From: Kosakonia quasisacchari
GTDB lineage: Bacteria; Pseudomonadota; Gammaproteobacteria; Enterobacterales; Enterobacteriaceae
DNA length: 64,000 bases
Direction: 5' to 3'
Assembly: GCF_004331415.1 (NCBI RefSeq)
Contig: NZ_SJOP01000010.1
Location: forward strand, 124,001 to 188,000
Each line of letters opens with the position of its first letter. Position 1 is the stretch's first letter. Position numbers and translations under genes: made by a program. Shown here in pieces: positions 31,231-39,843 of the stretch. Below the pieces are notes generated by a model. The model did no database searches, was not told the DNA's origin, and saw only the letters and a program-made list of their open reading frames with translations.

Positions 31231-31863
31231 GTGTTGAAACCTAAAAAAGTGTTGATTGCAGATGATCACCCTATTTATTTAATGGGGATGCGAACGTTAC
31301 TCGCACCACTTTCCGCGCAGTACCTCATTATTGATGAAGCCATGACCGCCGATGAAGTCGTGGCAAAGTTGGAGCAGCACGCAACTGATATTCTGATCAC
31401 CGATCTCAGCATGCCCGGAGAGCGATACAACGATGGCCTGGCGCTCATTCAATTATTAAAAAGACGCTGGCCAGATTTGCTGATTATTGTGGTTTCTATG
31501 ATCAATAACCCCGGTATTCAGCATTCATTACTGCGTCTCGGAGTGCACACGGTATTAAATAAAGCCAGTTTGTCGACAAAGCTGTTACAGACATTGCAAG
31601 CGCTCACCTTGCCTGCTATTTCCCCGAAAACGACTACGCCGCAAGTGGACGCTGCAGCGCAACTTGAGGTGAAGCTGACACCAAAAGAAAATGAGGTGCT
31701 GCGCTTGTTACTGCGCGGTATGACTGTGAACGATATCAGCACCCGGCTTAGTAGGACGAAACAAACCGTCAGCGCACAGAAAAAAAGCGCCATGCGTAAA
31801 TTGGGTGTCACCTCCGAGTACGAGCTCTATCAATACCTACAGCAAATTGGATTAACAAGTTAA
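31231..31863 (+). CDS. RcsB-like response regulator (receiver + LuxR/NarL HTH)
   Basis: 210 residues. Receiver with all key residues: acidic pair D11-D12 (IADDHP), phospho-acceptor D58 (ILITDLSMPG), Ser89, and Lys111. The C-terminal helix-turn-helix (LTPKENEVLRLLLRGM to AMRKLGV) closely follows RcsB, including QKKSAMRKLGV and the ITDLSMPG...DG...LIQ..KRR.P pattern of RcsB. It is therefore a phosphorylatable RcsB paralogue. Start GTG at 31231 (TTG at 31234 is possible); the ribosome-binding site is weak. First of three same-strand genes with the HPt protein and hybrid kinase, presumably its phosphodonors. Confidence 0.88.
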   Translation: MLKPKKVLIADDHPIYLMGMRTLLAPLSAQYLIIDEAMTADEVVAKLEQHATDILITDLSMPGERYNDGLALIQLLKRRWPDLLIIVVSMINNPGIQHSLLRLGVHTVLNKASLSTKLLQTLQALTLPAISPKTTTPQVDAAAQLEVKLTPKENEVLRLLLRGMTVNDISTRLSRTKQTVSAQKKSAMRKLGVTSEYELYQYLQQIGLTS

Positions 31864-31879
31864 CGACATGGAGTTTGTT

Positions 31880-32602
31880 ATGCATGGAATGCAGACACTA
31901 CTTGCGACGTACAGTGCCGAACAGCAGCGCACCCTCGCACAACAGCTACGCTACAGTGATTTGAATCTCGCCACTGTGGATATAAACGATGCGCAGGATA
32001 CTCTTTCCCGTCACCCCTGGCATGTGCTACTGGTCGATTTGAGTGAGAGTGCAAATCCAGGTGTTGATTTAGTTGAGACGTTACTCATTGCGGAGTTGGC
32101 AGGAGAATTAACATTACCTTCGTTATTAGTGGCCTGCATAGATGATGAACAGGCAGAAACGGAATCAACGCTGCGCCTGAAGGGTTTCGATTATATTTTG
32201 TCTCTTCCTTTATCTGCAGAGCATTTACGTCGCTTTTTACAGTCGAGGGAAATGCCACAAGCGCAGTTGTGTGAATTACATCGGCTGGCGAATAATCAGC
32301 AGCCAATAATTGATGCCATGGTTCCTAAACTTTTGCAGACGTTGGCTGCTGATATTCAACAACTTGAAATTACCGCGCGTACTGGAACTCTTCCTCAGAT
32401 TGCCAATCTTGCCCACCGAATGAAATCTTCCTGGTATCTTTTGGGAATGCGCCGGGCGATACGCTGCTGCATTGTGATGGAGCGGTTGCCTCAGCTGATT
32501 GATGAGGGGGCGATAACTCAAGGAAATATTTCGAAAATGCGCCAGCGTTTTATTTCGCTAATGTTTAAAGATTATAACCAACTGGTTTGTTTGTTAGGTT
32601 GA
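31880..32602 (+). CDS. HPt phosphotransfer protein with degenerate receiver
   Basis: 240 residues from the ATG at 31880, which has GGAG six bases upstream; an ATG at 31868 would add four residues but has no such site. The N-terminal part (about 4-122) looks like a receiver: an Asp at the end of strand 3 (VLLVDLS, D53) is kept, but the N-terminal acidic pair is missing and the conserved Lys-Pro is Leu-Pro (LSLPLS). The C-terminal part (about 130-240) is a helical HPt domain with candidate phospho-His H179 in LAHRMKSSWYLLG. It starts 16 bases after the RcsB-like gene. Likely role: relay between the hybrid kinase and the RcsB-like regulator. Confidence 0.8.
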   Translation: MHGMQTLLATYSAEQQRTLAQQLRYSDLNLATVDINDAQDTLSRHPWHVLLVDLSESANPGVDLVETLLIAELAGELTLPSLLVACIDDEQAETESTLRLKGFDYILSLPLSAEHLRRFLQSREMPQAQLCELHRLANNQQPIIDAMVPKLLQTLAADIQQLEITARTGTLPQIANLAHRMKSSWYLLGMRRAIRCCIVMERLPQLIDEGAITQGNISKMRQRFISLMFKDYNQLVCLLG

Positions 32603-32683
32603 TTTACTCTGGGTGCGCTCGGGTTGGATTATTAATAGGTTTTTTATACTGCATCGGCCAGCAATTGGAACCAGGAAAAGCGA

Positions 32684-34582
32684 ATGTGTTCTTTTATTTT
32701 CCGCTGTATTAAATGGTGCATTTTTTTATTATGGCTACTTTTCACTTGCTGCCTGGCAGTTAATGCTCATCCGGCAAATATCGCTTTTTATGCCGCCGAT
32801 TTTTCTGGCAGCGGAGCAGAAGAAAAGCAAGTAGCGCAAGTCATCCATCCTCTCGGATCTGCAGCCGTGAATACGTTTCCGGTGAATAATGCTGGAGTTG
32901 CTGCGCAAAAGAGCGTGTTTTGGCAGGGAGGGCGCCGTCATATCAAGGTCATTAGCTTGGTGATGTCGGCGATTGTTATCATTTCGATGTTGTGGATCAT
33001 TTCGCTCAGACGACAGGTGAATCAGCGCATACGTATGCAACAGCGGCTTAAAGAGCAACTCTCCTGCATGAGCAATATGATGTTTTCCGTACCCTGGCCG
33101 GTCGCGGTGCGTAATCTACGTGGGGAACTTGTCAGTTGTAATATCCGCTATCTGGAAGAGATGAACGTCACGCACGAAGAGGTGTATGGGAAAACCGTCG
33201 ATGTTTTGCCTTTGCCGGAATTTATGATCCGTGAGTTTCATCGTGACTATCAACGGGTGATTACCACAGGTGTCCCGCTCATGCGTGACAGGTTGCTGAC
33301 GTTTAACCACTCGGCCCAATCACGCACCGTTTTTTACTGGATCATTCCTTTTCATGGGAGCGATGGCAGAAACAATGGTGTTTTAAGTGGCTGGATAGAC
33401 ATGACTGAGCGGCAGGAATTCATTCAGCAATTGAATGAAGCGAGGGATGAAGCCGTAGCGGCAAATCGGGCGAAGACGAATTTTCTGTCGGTGATGAGCC
33501 ATGAAATTCGCACGCCGTTAAACGCGATTCTTGGCATTCTCGAACTACAAATAAAGCAAAATGTGCTGGCACAACAGCCACAGCCGATGCTGGAAGTCGC
33601 ACACGACGCAGCAAAAAATTTACTCGCTGTTGTGGGGGATATTCTGGATATTTCACGGATTGAATCGGGCCGTATGGCAATAGCACCGCGAAAAGAGGAG
33701 CTGATTGCTTTGACACGCTCTGTCGCGCTGTTATTCAAAGAGGCGACCGATCAAAAACAGCTAACGATTAATATGCATGTAGAAGGGGGTGATCGGTGTC
33801 TGTTAAAAATTGACCCTCATCGTTACAAGCAGATCCTTTCTAACCTGTTAAGTAATGCGGTTAAATTTACTCGCGAAGGTTCGATAGACGTCATTCTAAA
33901 ACATGAACCGGCTGTGGAGGGAATGATAGCGGTTTCGCTGACCGTCAAAGATACAGGTATCGGAATTACGCCCGAAGACCAAAAAAGACTTTTTAACCCT
34001 TTCACGCAACTGGATTCCGATAAAGACGCATCGCGGCTTGGCTCCGGGCTGGGGCTGTTTATTTGCCGTACCCTGTGTGAACTAATGAAAGGTGAATTAA
34101 CGCTGGAAAGTACCCCTGGCGAAGGCACCGCTGTCCATGTGCGTTTGCGCCTGCCCGCGGTATCTGTCAATGCTGCTGAACATGAGTCGGCTGTGCCAGC
34201 AAAACGCTTATCTTCCGGCGTAAGACGGGTGCTCATTGTTGATGATTACCCGCCAAACCTTATGTTGTTACGTCATCAACTTGAATTTCTTGGTCATCAG
34301 GTCAGCGAAGCAACGAATGGAGAAGAAGCGCTAACCCTTTGGCTGATGAGCCGCAACTACGATTACATTTTGATCGATTGCAATATGCCAGTGATGGATG
34401 GTTTTACCCTTGCAAAGCTGATACGCGCGGAAGAACTGCGTTCAGGAGATACGCGTGCAACCCTGTTGGGGTTCACCGCCATTGCGCAAGTCGAGGTTGT
34501 TCAACAGTGTATCGCGGCAGGAATGGATGGTTGTTTGTTCAAACCTTGCAGCCAGGAGGTTATCAATAAATGGATAACATAG
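32684..34582 (+). CDS. EvgS-like hybrid sensor histidine kinase lacking periplasmic sensor and HPt domains
   Basis: 632 residues. Membrane helix or signal at 8-27, a short periplasmic stretch (about 28-86), second helix about 88-108, PAS-like domain about 130-240, HisKA with H273 (MSHEIRTPLNAILG), ATPase N-box N391 (NLLSNAVKF), DTGIG 423-427, GSGLGL 453-458, and a receiver with D520-D521, D565 (ILIDCNMPVMDG) and K620 (LFKP). It ends right after the receiver, so no HPt domain is attached. Core resembles EvgS/BvgS, but those carry two large periplasmic binding-protein domains and a C-terminal HPt. AGGA lies seven bases before the ATG. Signal unknown. Confidence 0.88.
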   Translation: MCSFIFRCIKWCIFLLWLLFTCCLAVNAHPANIAFYAADFSGSGAEEKQVAQVIHPLGSAAVNTFPVNNAGVAAQKSVFWQGGRRHIKVISLVMSAIVIISMLWIISLRRQVNQRIRMQQRLKEQLSCMSNMMFSVPWPVAVRNLRGELVSCNIRYLEEMNVTHEEVYGKTVDVLPLPEFMIREFHRDYQRVITTGVPLMRDRLLTFNHSAQSRTVFYWIIPFHGSDGRNNGVLSGWIDMTERQEFIQQLNEARDEAVAANRAKTNFLSVMSHEIRTPLNAILGILELQIKQNVLAQQPQPMLEVAHDAAKNLLAVVGDILDISRIESGRMAIAPRKEELIALTRSVALLFKEATDQKQLTINMHVEGGDRCLLKIDPHRYKQILSNLLSNAVKFTREGSIDVILKHEPAVEGMIAVSLTVKDTGIGITPEDQKRLFNPFTQLDSDKDASRLGSGLGLFICRTLCELMKGELTLESTPGEGTAVHVRLRLPAVSVNAAEHESAVPAKRLSSGVRRVLIVDDYPPNLMLLRHQLEFLGHQVSEATNGEEALTLWLMSRNYDYILIDCNMPVMDGFTLAKLIRAEELRSGDTRATLLGFTAIAQVEVVQQCIAAGMDGCLFKPCSQEVINKWIT

Positions 34583-34622
34583 CCGTTGATAATTCCGAAA
34601 CCTTTGCTTGTATATTGGGCAT

Positions 34623-34653
34623 AAAGGCCTGAGCAGGAAAAACAAAGGCCTTT
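34623..34653 (+). terminator. hairpin after the hybrid kinase gene
   Basis: 8-bp stem AAAGGCCT (34623-34630) / AGGCCTTT (34646-34653) with a 15-base loop and a T-rich tail, between convergent genes. Confidence 0.6.
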
Positions 34654-34691
34654 TCGTTTGACGGATAATAAATTAAATGCGGGACAGCGAT

Positions 34692-35375
34692 TTACATTGC
34701 AATGTCAAACATCCGTGTCTGAAATAATAAACAGTAAAGCTGGCAATCAGTTCGCACATTTAGTTTTCCCATAGCACGGAGCTTATGTGCGCTGACAGTT
34801 TTAATACTAATATTCATACGTTTGGAAATCGTTGTTAACGAAAGCCCACGGCATAATAAGCGTAAAACCTCACTTTCGCGCGTTGATAATTCCTGTGGCG
34901 TCAGCGCATCGCGGCGGAAAAGTGAATCCATTAATCCTCGTTCAATATAGACTTCGTCCATCAGCACGGTAGTAATGGCACGCCAGAGCGTACGTTCGCT
35001 GGTGTTGCGGCTTATATAGCCTTTCGCACCTGCCTCCAGTGCAATACGAATAAGATTCGTATTGTTATAGGGAGATAAAACAATGGTTTTTGTCGTGGGG
35101 TAACGGCTTGAAATCCATTTTACCAGTGCTACGCCATCCAGCTCCGATACTGGGTTACCTGTTTTAATGGTATGCAGACCATAACCCAGAAAGAGAAGAT
35201 CAACTTTTTTACTGGCGAGAATATCAAGAAGCTCTGTTTGCTCATTGGTATCACCAATAACGTCGATATCACGTTTATCAGTATTAAGATTGCTGTTTTT
35301 TAGTGAGTTAATCATCGAGGTCATTCCCCGACGTATAATTGCATGCTCATCCACAATTAAAATATTAATGGACAT
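34692..35375 (-). CDS. RcsB-family regulator with non-phosphorylatable pseudo-receiver
   Basis: 227 residues, receiver plus LuxR/NarL helix-turn-helix (LSTRESEVLRLLCRGLS to RAMGKLNV). The receiver is degenerate: the position after strand 3 (VDLLFLGYGLH) has Gly64 in place of the phospho-acceptor Asp, and the Lys of strand 5 is Arg123 (GYISR); D9-E10 and Ser101 remain. Such auxiliary regulators (RcsA, BglJ) act with RcsB in heterodimers, so a partnership with the RcsB-like protein encoded nearby is an inference. The gene is visibly AT-richer than its neighbours, suggesting transfer. It lies downstream of the export operon on the same strand, 279 bases from it; that gap should hold its promoter. 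Confidence 0.85.
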   Translation of the reverse strand: MSINILIVDEHAIIRRGMTSMINSLKNSNLNTDKRDIDVIGDTNEQTELLDILASKKVDLLFLGYGLHTIKTGNPVSELDGVALVKWISSRYPTTKTIVLSPYNNTNLIRIALEAGAKGYISRNTSERTLWRAITTVLMDEVYIERGLMDSLFRRDALTPQELSTRESEVLRLLCRGLSLTTISKRMNISIKTVSAHKLRAMGKLNVRTDCQLYCLLFQTRMFDIAM

Positions 35376-35654
35376 AGATTAACCTCCTAAACCTGCCTGA
35401 GGAATGTAAGCGGGATAGAGAAGATACGATGTTCTATTCCTGTTTTCTATCTGACCAGTAAGAAAAGTGACCATTATATTTAAGACCGGTTTGTAAGATT
35501 TGATAGATAAAATGCCAGAATTATTTTCAGGACTGTTCGTTATATTCCCAAAACAGATGGATTCCCGTTCAACGCCTGTTGCGATAGTGAGTCAGGTTAT
35601 TCGCATCGCTATTGCGGGTAGGGGATTGATGATGCCCCGGCAATATCACACGGT

Positions 35655-36929
35655 TTAAAAATAGTAATCTACGGAGAGTTGCCAGCGCCTGTCTGGCCGC
35701 ACGCTATAGGTCTTTTTCACCTCAGGGCGGTAGATTTTTTGCCACTGAAGGGCGATATCCACCGAATTCAGGTGACGCCTTAGCTCCACAAATCCCATAT
35801 TTTTCTGGCGCTGCAAATCCCGCTGCCAAATGAGGTTGAAATCATACTGGTCGGCGATGTCTTTCCAGTACGCCTGCAATAGTGCACCGCGGCGTGGTGT
35901 CAGCCCGTCTTGCGCTTGTTGCGCTGTGCTGTCTGCGGGAGAGGTGGCAATCTGCGCGGCAATATAAGGGGGAGCGGCGCGAAGTGCAGAGATGGCTCTT
36001 TTGCTGTCGGCACTGCCGTTATAGTGACCCTCCAGGCGCAGGGTCAAATGGTTCTCGCCGGTCCAGGTCAAACCCACTGCTGCACGGTTACGCCACGCCA
36101 TATCCCACTGATTTTCAGGCAGTGCTTCCTGCCAACTGAAGGGCTGACGTCCTCCCGCCCATTCCGCATAGACCAGTGCGGAGCGCGACAGCACCCGCGA
36201 AAGATTTACCCCCAACTGGGGCGAGCGGTGTTCTTCCTGTAGCAGCAACAACTGCGGATTAAGGTTTTCGGCAAAACGATAGCTTCCCGCCAGTAAAACC
36301 CGTTCACGGGGATTACTGGCATTCCAGTCAAGACTGGCGCTGTTCTGCCGTCGGCTGGCACTGATTTTGGGCGACCAGATCACGGTTGCAGCCGCTTTGT
36401 CCCAAAATTTTTGCAAACGGATCATGGCATTGCCCAGGCGGTTGCTGCGCAGAGACTCCGGATCGGCCGATATGGCTGAACGCACAGTACCGCGACCAAG
36501 AAAGTCGGTAGGGTTGTAGCCCAGCGCAACGCCATAACGGGTGTTAACACGCCCGACATCGATGGAGGACTGAGATGTCAGCGCGTAGCTCAGCCAGGCT
36601 TCACGCAACGTATTGATATTACGATTTTGGCTCAGGTGGTGAGAGAAGCGGCTGTCGAAGCGGTTCGAAAGTACAACCCGCCAGTTACGTAACAGGGTTT
36701 TGTCCCAGCGCATATCCAGCGACATGCGTTGTTCTTTATCGCTGTTTTCGTTCAGGTTAGTGGCAATTTCGAGCAGTGCACTCAGCGCCTTGTTCTCCAC
36801 AGCGGTAAACTCAGTTTTGTCCGCCAGTTCAAGCGCTGCCAGAGTGCTATCCTGCTGTGCGCTGGCGGAGGCGTTGCACAGCACGCCGAGTGCGATGAGC
36901 CAGCCTAAGCGCGTGCGCGAGGCCTTCAT
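35655..36929 (-). CDS. predicted outer-membrane beta-barrel protein of an export operon
   Basis: 424 residues, family not recognised. N-terminal signal peptide (about 1-24, ending ASAQQ), then alternating hydrophobic/polar strands rich in aromatic residues and Arg (for example QLSVDYYF at the C-terminus). The terminal aromatic residue is the usual signal for outer-membrane assembly by BAM. Its ATG overlaps the stop of the upstream LolA-like gene (ATGA), so the two are coupled. As the last gene of ATPase-permease-LolA-like-barrel, it is probably the outer-membrane end of a transport route. Confidence 0.75.
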   Translation of the reverse strand: MKASRTRLGWLIALGVLCNASASAQQDSTLAALELADKTEFTAVENKALSALLEIATNLNENSDKEQRMSLDMRWDKTLLRNWRVVLSNRFDSRFSHHLSQNRNINTLREAWLSYALTSQSSIDVGRVNTRYGVALGYNPTDFLGRGTVRSAISADPESLRSNRLGNAMIRLQKFWDKAAATVIWSPKISASRRQNSASLDWNASNPRERVLLAGSYRFAENLNPQLLLLQEEHRSPQLGVNLSRVLSRSALVYAEWAGGRQPFSWQEALPENQWDMAWRNRAAVGLTWTGENHLTLRLEGHYNGSADSKRAISALRAAPPYIAAQIATSPADSTAQQAQDGLTPRRGALLQAYWKDIADQYDFNLIWQRDLQRQKNMGFVELRRHLNSVDIALQWQKIYRPEVKKTYSVRPDRRWQLSVDYYF

Positions 36930-37717
36930 TGATCCGTATCCTTAAAGTGCGCCAGATAATCGCGCTGTAGCCACGCTTCCGGGACATCCCGCCAGGCAAA
37001 ATTCTGCTGGCGCAGAACGGTGACAAGCTGGGCGTTGACGCCATCAATGATCACCGCCTCGGTGGGGCGCACACCGCCCAGCGCGGGTTCGTAGCGACGA
37101 TACCAGGTTGTTTTCAGCAGGTTACCATTAACGGCGTAGAACTCCGCTTTACGGCTTTTGAAATCGTTTTTGTCGACCCAAAGATCCATCGAAGGGTAGG
37201 GCGCGTCCGGATTGGTTGCGACCAAATGCAAGTGGTAGCAGTCGCGCATTTGTTTTTCGCCGTCCTGGATCTGCTCTTCAGCCAGCAGACTTGCCTGGTA
37301 ATCTTCTGCCCAGTTGGCTGTTACGACATCGCCATTAGACGCTTGCCCCAACAGGCGCTGTTGCGGGGAGATTGGCACGCTGGCCTGGCTTGCCGGGTCA
37401 TAAAGCCAGAGATCGCGACCGCTTTTCAGTGTCAATTTACCCGCATCGCGTTGCGGACTGATAAAGCGCAGCAGGCTGCGGAATTGACCGCCATTGGGCG
37501 ATGCGCGCGAGTAGAGCACCAGTTTGCTGATGTCGTTCTGCTTGCCGTTTTTATAACTGATAAGCGTTGTGACCAGGCTAAAGGATCGATCCGGGTTACG
37601 TACCTCGTCGCTTTTTTTCAGGATGTGTTGCGCATCAAGTGCGGCACTTGCCGGCATGGCGGTCAACAAGAGCCATACCAGGCACAACGGTGCCAGGGTT
37701 TTCTTTTGCAATTGCAT
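36926..37717 (-). CDS. LolA-fold periplasmic protein (outer membrane lipoprotein-sorting family)
   Basis: 263 residues from the start at 37717 (MQLQKKTLAPLCLVW), which begins a cleavable signal peptide ending ASA-AL near residue 26; the frame upstream of it is not conserved. The mature part fits the LolA/LolB-like 'outer membrane lipoprotein-sorting protein' group (features such as LKSGRDLWLYDPAS and MDLWVDKNDFKSRKAEFY), which makes an open half-barrel binding acyl chains. It is not the housekeeping LolA. It follows the permease gene by 35 bases and would be the periplasmic carrier. Confidence 0.8.
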   Translation of the reverse strand: MQLQKKTLAPLCLVWLLLTAMPASAALDAQHILKKSDEVRNPDRSFSLVTTLISYKNGKQNDISKLVLYSRASPNGGQFRSLLRFISPQRDAGKLTLKSGRDLWLYDPASQASVPISPQQRLLGQASNGDVVTANWAEDYQASLLAEEQIQDGEKQMRDCYHLHLVATNPDAPYPSMDLWVDKNDFKSRKAEFYAVNGNLLKTTWYRRYEPALGGVRPTEAVIIDGVNAQLVTVLRQQNFAWRDVPEAWLQRDYLAHFKDTDQ

Positions 37718-37752
37718 TATGTTCTTCCTTGTCAATGGATGAAGGGCAGGGG

Positions 37753-39150
37753 TCAGATATGGCGTAGCGCCTCGACGATAGAGACATTTGCCGCGCGTCG
37801 CGCAGGCCACCATGATGAGATGACGGTTATCAGCAACAAAACACCGACCACGCTGCTTATCATTGTCCACTCTCCCCACACGCTGATATGGATCCTGATT
37901 GGCACTGTCACGCCGGGGGGCTGCCAGGTAAGCCCGGCGTGATTGATGAGATACGCCAGCAATAAAGAGACGATTACCCCGATAGTCGAGCCGAACACAC
38001 CCAGTAGCGAGCCTTCACTGAGAAACAAGCGCTGGATATCACGCCGTTTCTGCCCGACAGCGCGCAACGTGCCAATCTCCACTGTGCGCTCCATTACCGC
38101 CATCCCCATGGTGTTACTGACGGTGAATAGCGCAATGGCGAGGATGAGAACCAGCATGAAATTGAGCATATTGTCGAACATTTTCAGTACCTGTTTATAC
38201 AACGGCTGTAGCTCGGTGAAGTCGTATACTGTCAGCGGATAATCCGCGAGTTCGCTGGCAAAAAGCTGCTGGAGACGCGCTCGCGCCGCCGCCAGTTGCG
38301 AGGTGCTGTGCAGTTGCAGAATGATAGCCGTCGCGCCTGGCGTCTCCTGACCAAACAGCAGCTGTTGCGCCTGGTGCAGATGGATGCCAACAAAGCTATC
38401 ATCCAGCTCGCGAGCGGGTTGCGGCTGAATACCTTCCACTTTTACGCGTACTATGTTCGGCGCGCCGTTGCCGGAAGCTGCCAGAAGCTCAATGTAATTG
38501 TCACTGTCCGTAGCGTGCGCCTGTCGCGCTTGCTGCGACAGTTGCAGAAGATCGCCGGGAAGATCGGCTGCGTGGTTCTCTTTGGCTGGCGGAGGACTGC
38601 AAGGCTGGTTTTTTGCGAGGGCGCACAATTGCAGCAAACGCGCCAGACCGCCGCCAATAAATGCCGAATCTGCTGCGGCACCAGAGTATATGTGGCGGTT
38701 TTGCAGGAAATCACCGAGGTGGTATTCGTCCCATTTGTTCAGTTGCACTTTTCCTGCAGCTTCACTGCCGTAAATAAGTGCCGGACGTGACGTACCGACA
38801 GCATAATGCCCGGCGATGCCTGTCAGCATGAGCACTGGCGTGCTGACGGTGAGCATCGGTTGCAGTACCGGATCGCGGGTGATGATATCCATCACTTTCT
38901 GGTAATGACGGATGCTGTATTCCGCCGGGTTTCCCGTACCGTGCAGTAAATAATCCCGATGCTGAATTTGCAGATGACCGGTGCTACGAACAAATGTCGT
39001 TTGCAAACTGTATTTGATGGAGTGGTTATAACCGCCAAACAGCAGAATTCCGACGGCGCCAACCATGATTGCGCAGAGCGTTGATAAGGTACGACGACGG
39101 TTGCGCAGCAGGTTGCGCAGTGCGTGTTTCAGCGTTTTTAGTCTCAGCAT
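37753..39150 (-). CDS. FtsX/MacB-type ABC transporter permease
   Basis: 465 residues. One N-terminal membrane helix (about 22-42), a large periplasmic domain (about 45-330), and three C-terminal helices with the FtsX signature around ERTVEIGTLRAVGQKRRDIQRLFLSEG; the end IVEALRHI is typical. This is the topology of LolC/E and MacB permeases, which extract lipids or lipoproteins, or push periplasmic substrates, without moving them across the inner membrane. It begins nine bases after the ATPase gene. Substrate unknown. Confidence 0.88.
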   Translation of the reverse strand: MLRLKTLKHALRNLLRNRRRTLSTLCAIMVGAVGILLFGGYNHSIKYSLQTTFVRSTGHLQIQHRDYLLHGTGNPAEYSIRHYQKVMDIITRDPVLQPMLTVSTPVLMLTGIAGHYAVGTSRPALIYGSEAAGKVQLNKWDEYHLGDFLQNRHIYSGAAADSAFIGGGLARLLQLCALAKNQPCSPPPAKENHAADLPGDLLQLSQQARQAHATDSDNYIELLAASGNGAPNIVRVKVEGIQPQPARELDDSFVGIHLHQAQQLLFGQETPGATAIILQLHSTSQLAAARARLQQLFASELADYPLTVYDFTELQPLYKQVLKMFDNMLNFMLVLILAIALFTVSNTMGMAVMERTVEIGTLRAVGQKRRDIQRLFLSEGSLLGVFGSTIGVIVSLLLAYLINHAGLTWQPPGVTVPIRIHISVWGEWTMISSVVGVLLLITVISSWWPARRAANVSIVEALRHI

Positions 39151-39159
39151 GTTCTCTCC

Positions 39160-39843
39160 TTATCGGGTGCTCGGGCCACTCACACAGCCATCGTGTACAA
39201 CATACAGGTCATCGGCCTCGGCAATTACCTGCGGATCGTGGGAAGAGAACACCACCGTAACGGCATGCTCCTGCTGCAAACGCCGTAACAGCTGTAAAAT
39301 TGATTTGCCTGTTTTGCTGTCGAGGTTCGCGGTGGGTTCGTCGGCCACCACCAGCGTTGGGCGGTGAATGAGCGCCCGGGCGATGGCGACGCGTTGACGC
39401 TGCCCGCCAGAGAGCTGGTTCGGCAATGAATCGGCTTTATCGCCAAGGCCGACGCTCTCAAGCATGTCGTTGACCGCCTGCTTGCGCCAGGCTGCAGTTC
39501 GATGCTGCGCCAGAAGCGGAATTTCGACGTTTTCGCGTGCGGTCAGCACCGGGATAAGATTGAAGTTCTGGAAGATAAATCCAAGATTACGGGCGCGAAA
39601 AGCGCTGCATTGGTCGTCATTAAGGCTGTTCATTTCGCGATCGGCAATAACCAGACGGCCACTATCGGGAGTATCGATACCGCCGATTAAGTTCAGGAGT
39701 GTCGTTTTGCCACTGCCAGACTGACCGGATAATACGGTAAACCGTTTTGGTGCAATGTTGAGCGTCACTTCTTTTAATGCCTCAACACGAACCTGTCCTA
39801 ATAAATAACTTTTACTGACGGCCTGCATTTCAACTGCCCACAT
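39160..39843 (-). CDS. LolD/MacB-type ABC transporter ATPase
   Basis: 227 residues, cytoplasmic. Walker A GQSGSGKTT (about 40-48), Q-loop IFQNFNLIP, signature LSGGQRQRV, Walker B LVVADEPTANLD, H-loop SSHD. The sequence belongs to the LolD/FtsE/MacB subgroup, which pairs with FtsX-type permeases like the next gene. AGGGAACG before the ATG is a good ribosome-binding site. First gene of the four-gene minus-strand operon; its promoter must lie in 39844-40090. Confidence 0.92.
   Translation of the reverse strand: MWAVEMQAVSKSYLLGQVRVEALKEVTLNIAPKRFTVLSGQSGSGKTTLLNLIGGIDTPDSGRLVIADREMNSLNDDQCSAFRARNLGFIFQNFNLIPVLTARENVEIPLLAQHRTAAWRKQAVNDMLESVGLGDKADSLPNQLSGGQRQRVAIARALIHRPTLVVADEPTANLDSKTGKSILQLLRRLQQEHAVTVVFSSHDPQVIAEADDLYVVHDGCVSGPSTR

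Noticed and set aside
37226..37942. Open frame of 238 codons on the plus strand
   Set aside because: Antisense to the LolA-like gene and the permease gene; it begins inside one and ends inside the other with no ribosome-binding site.
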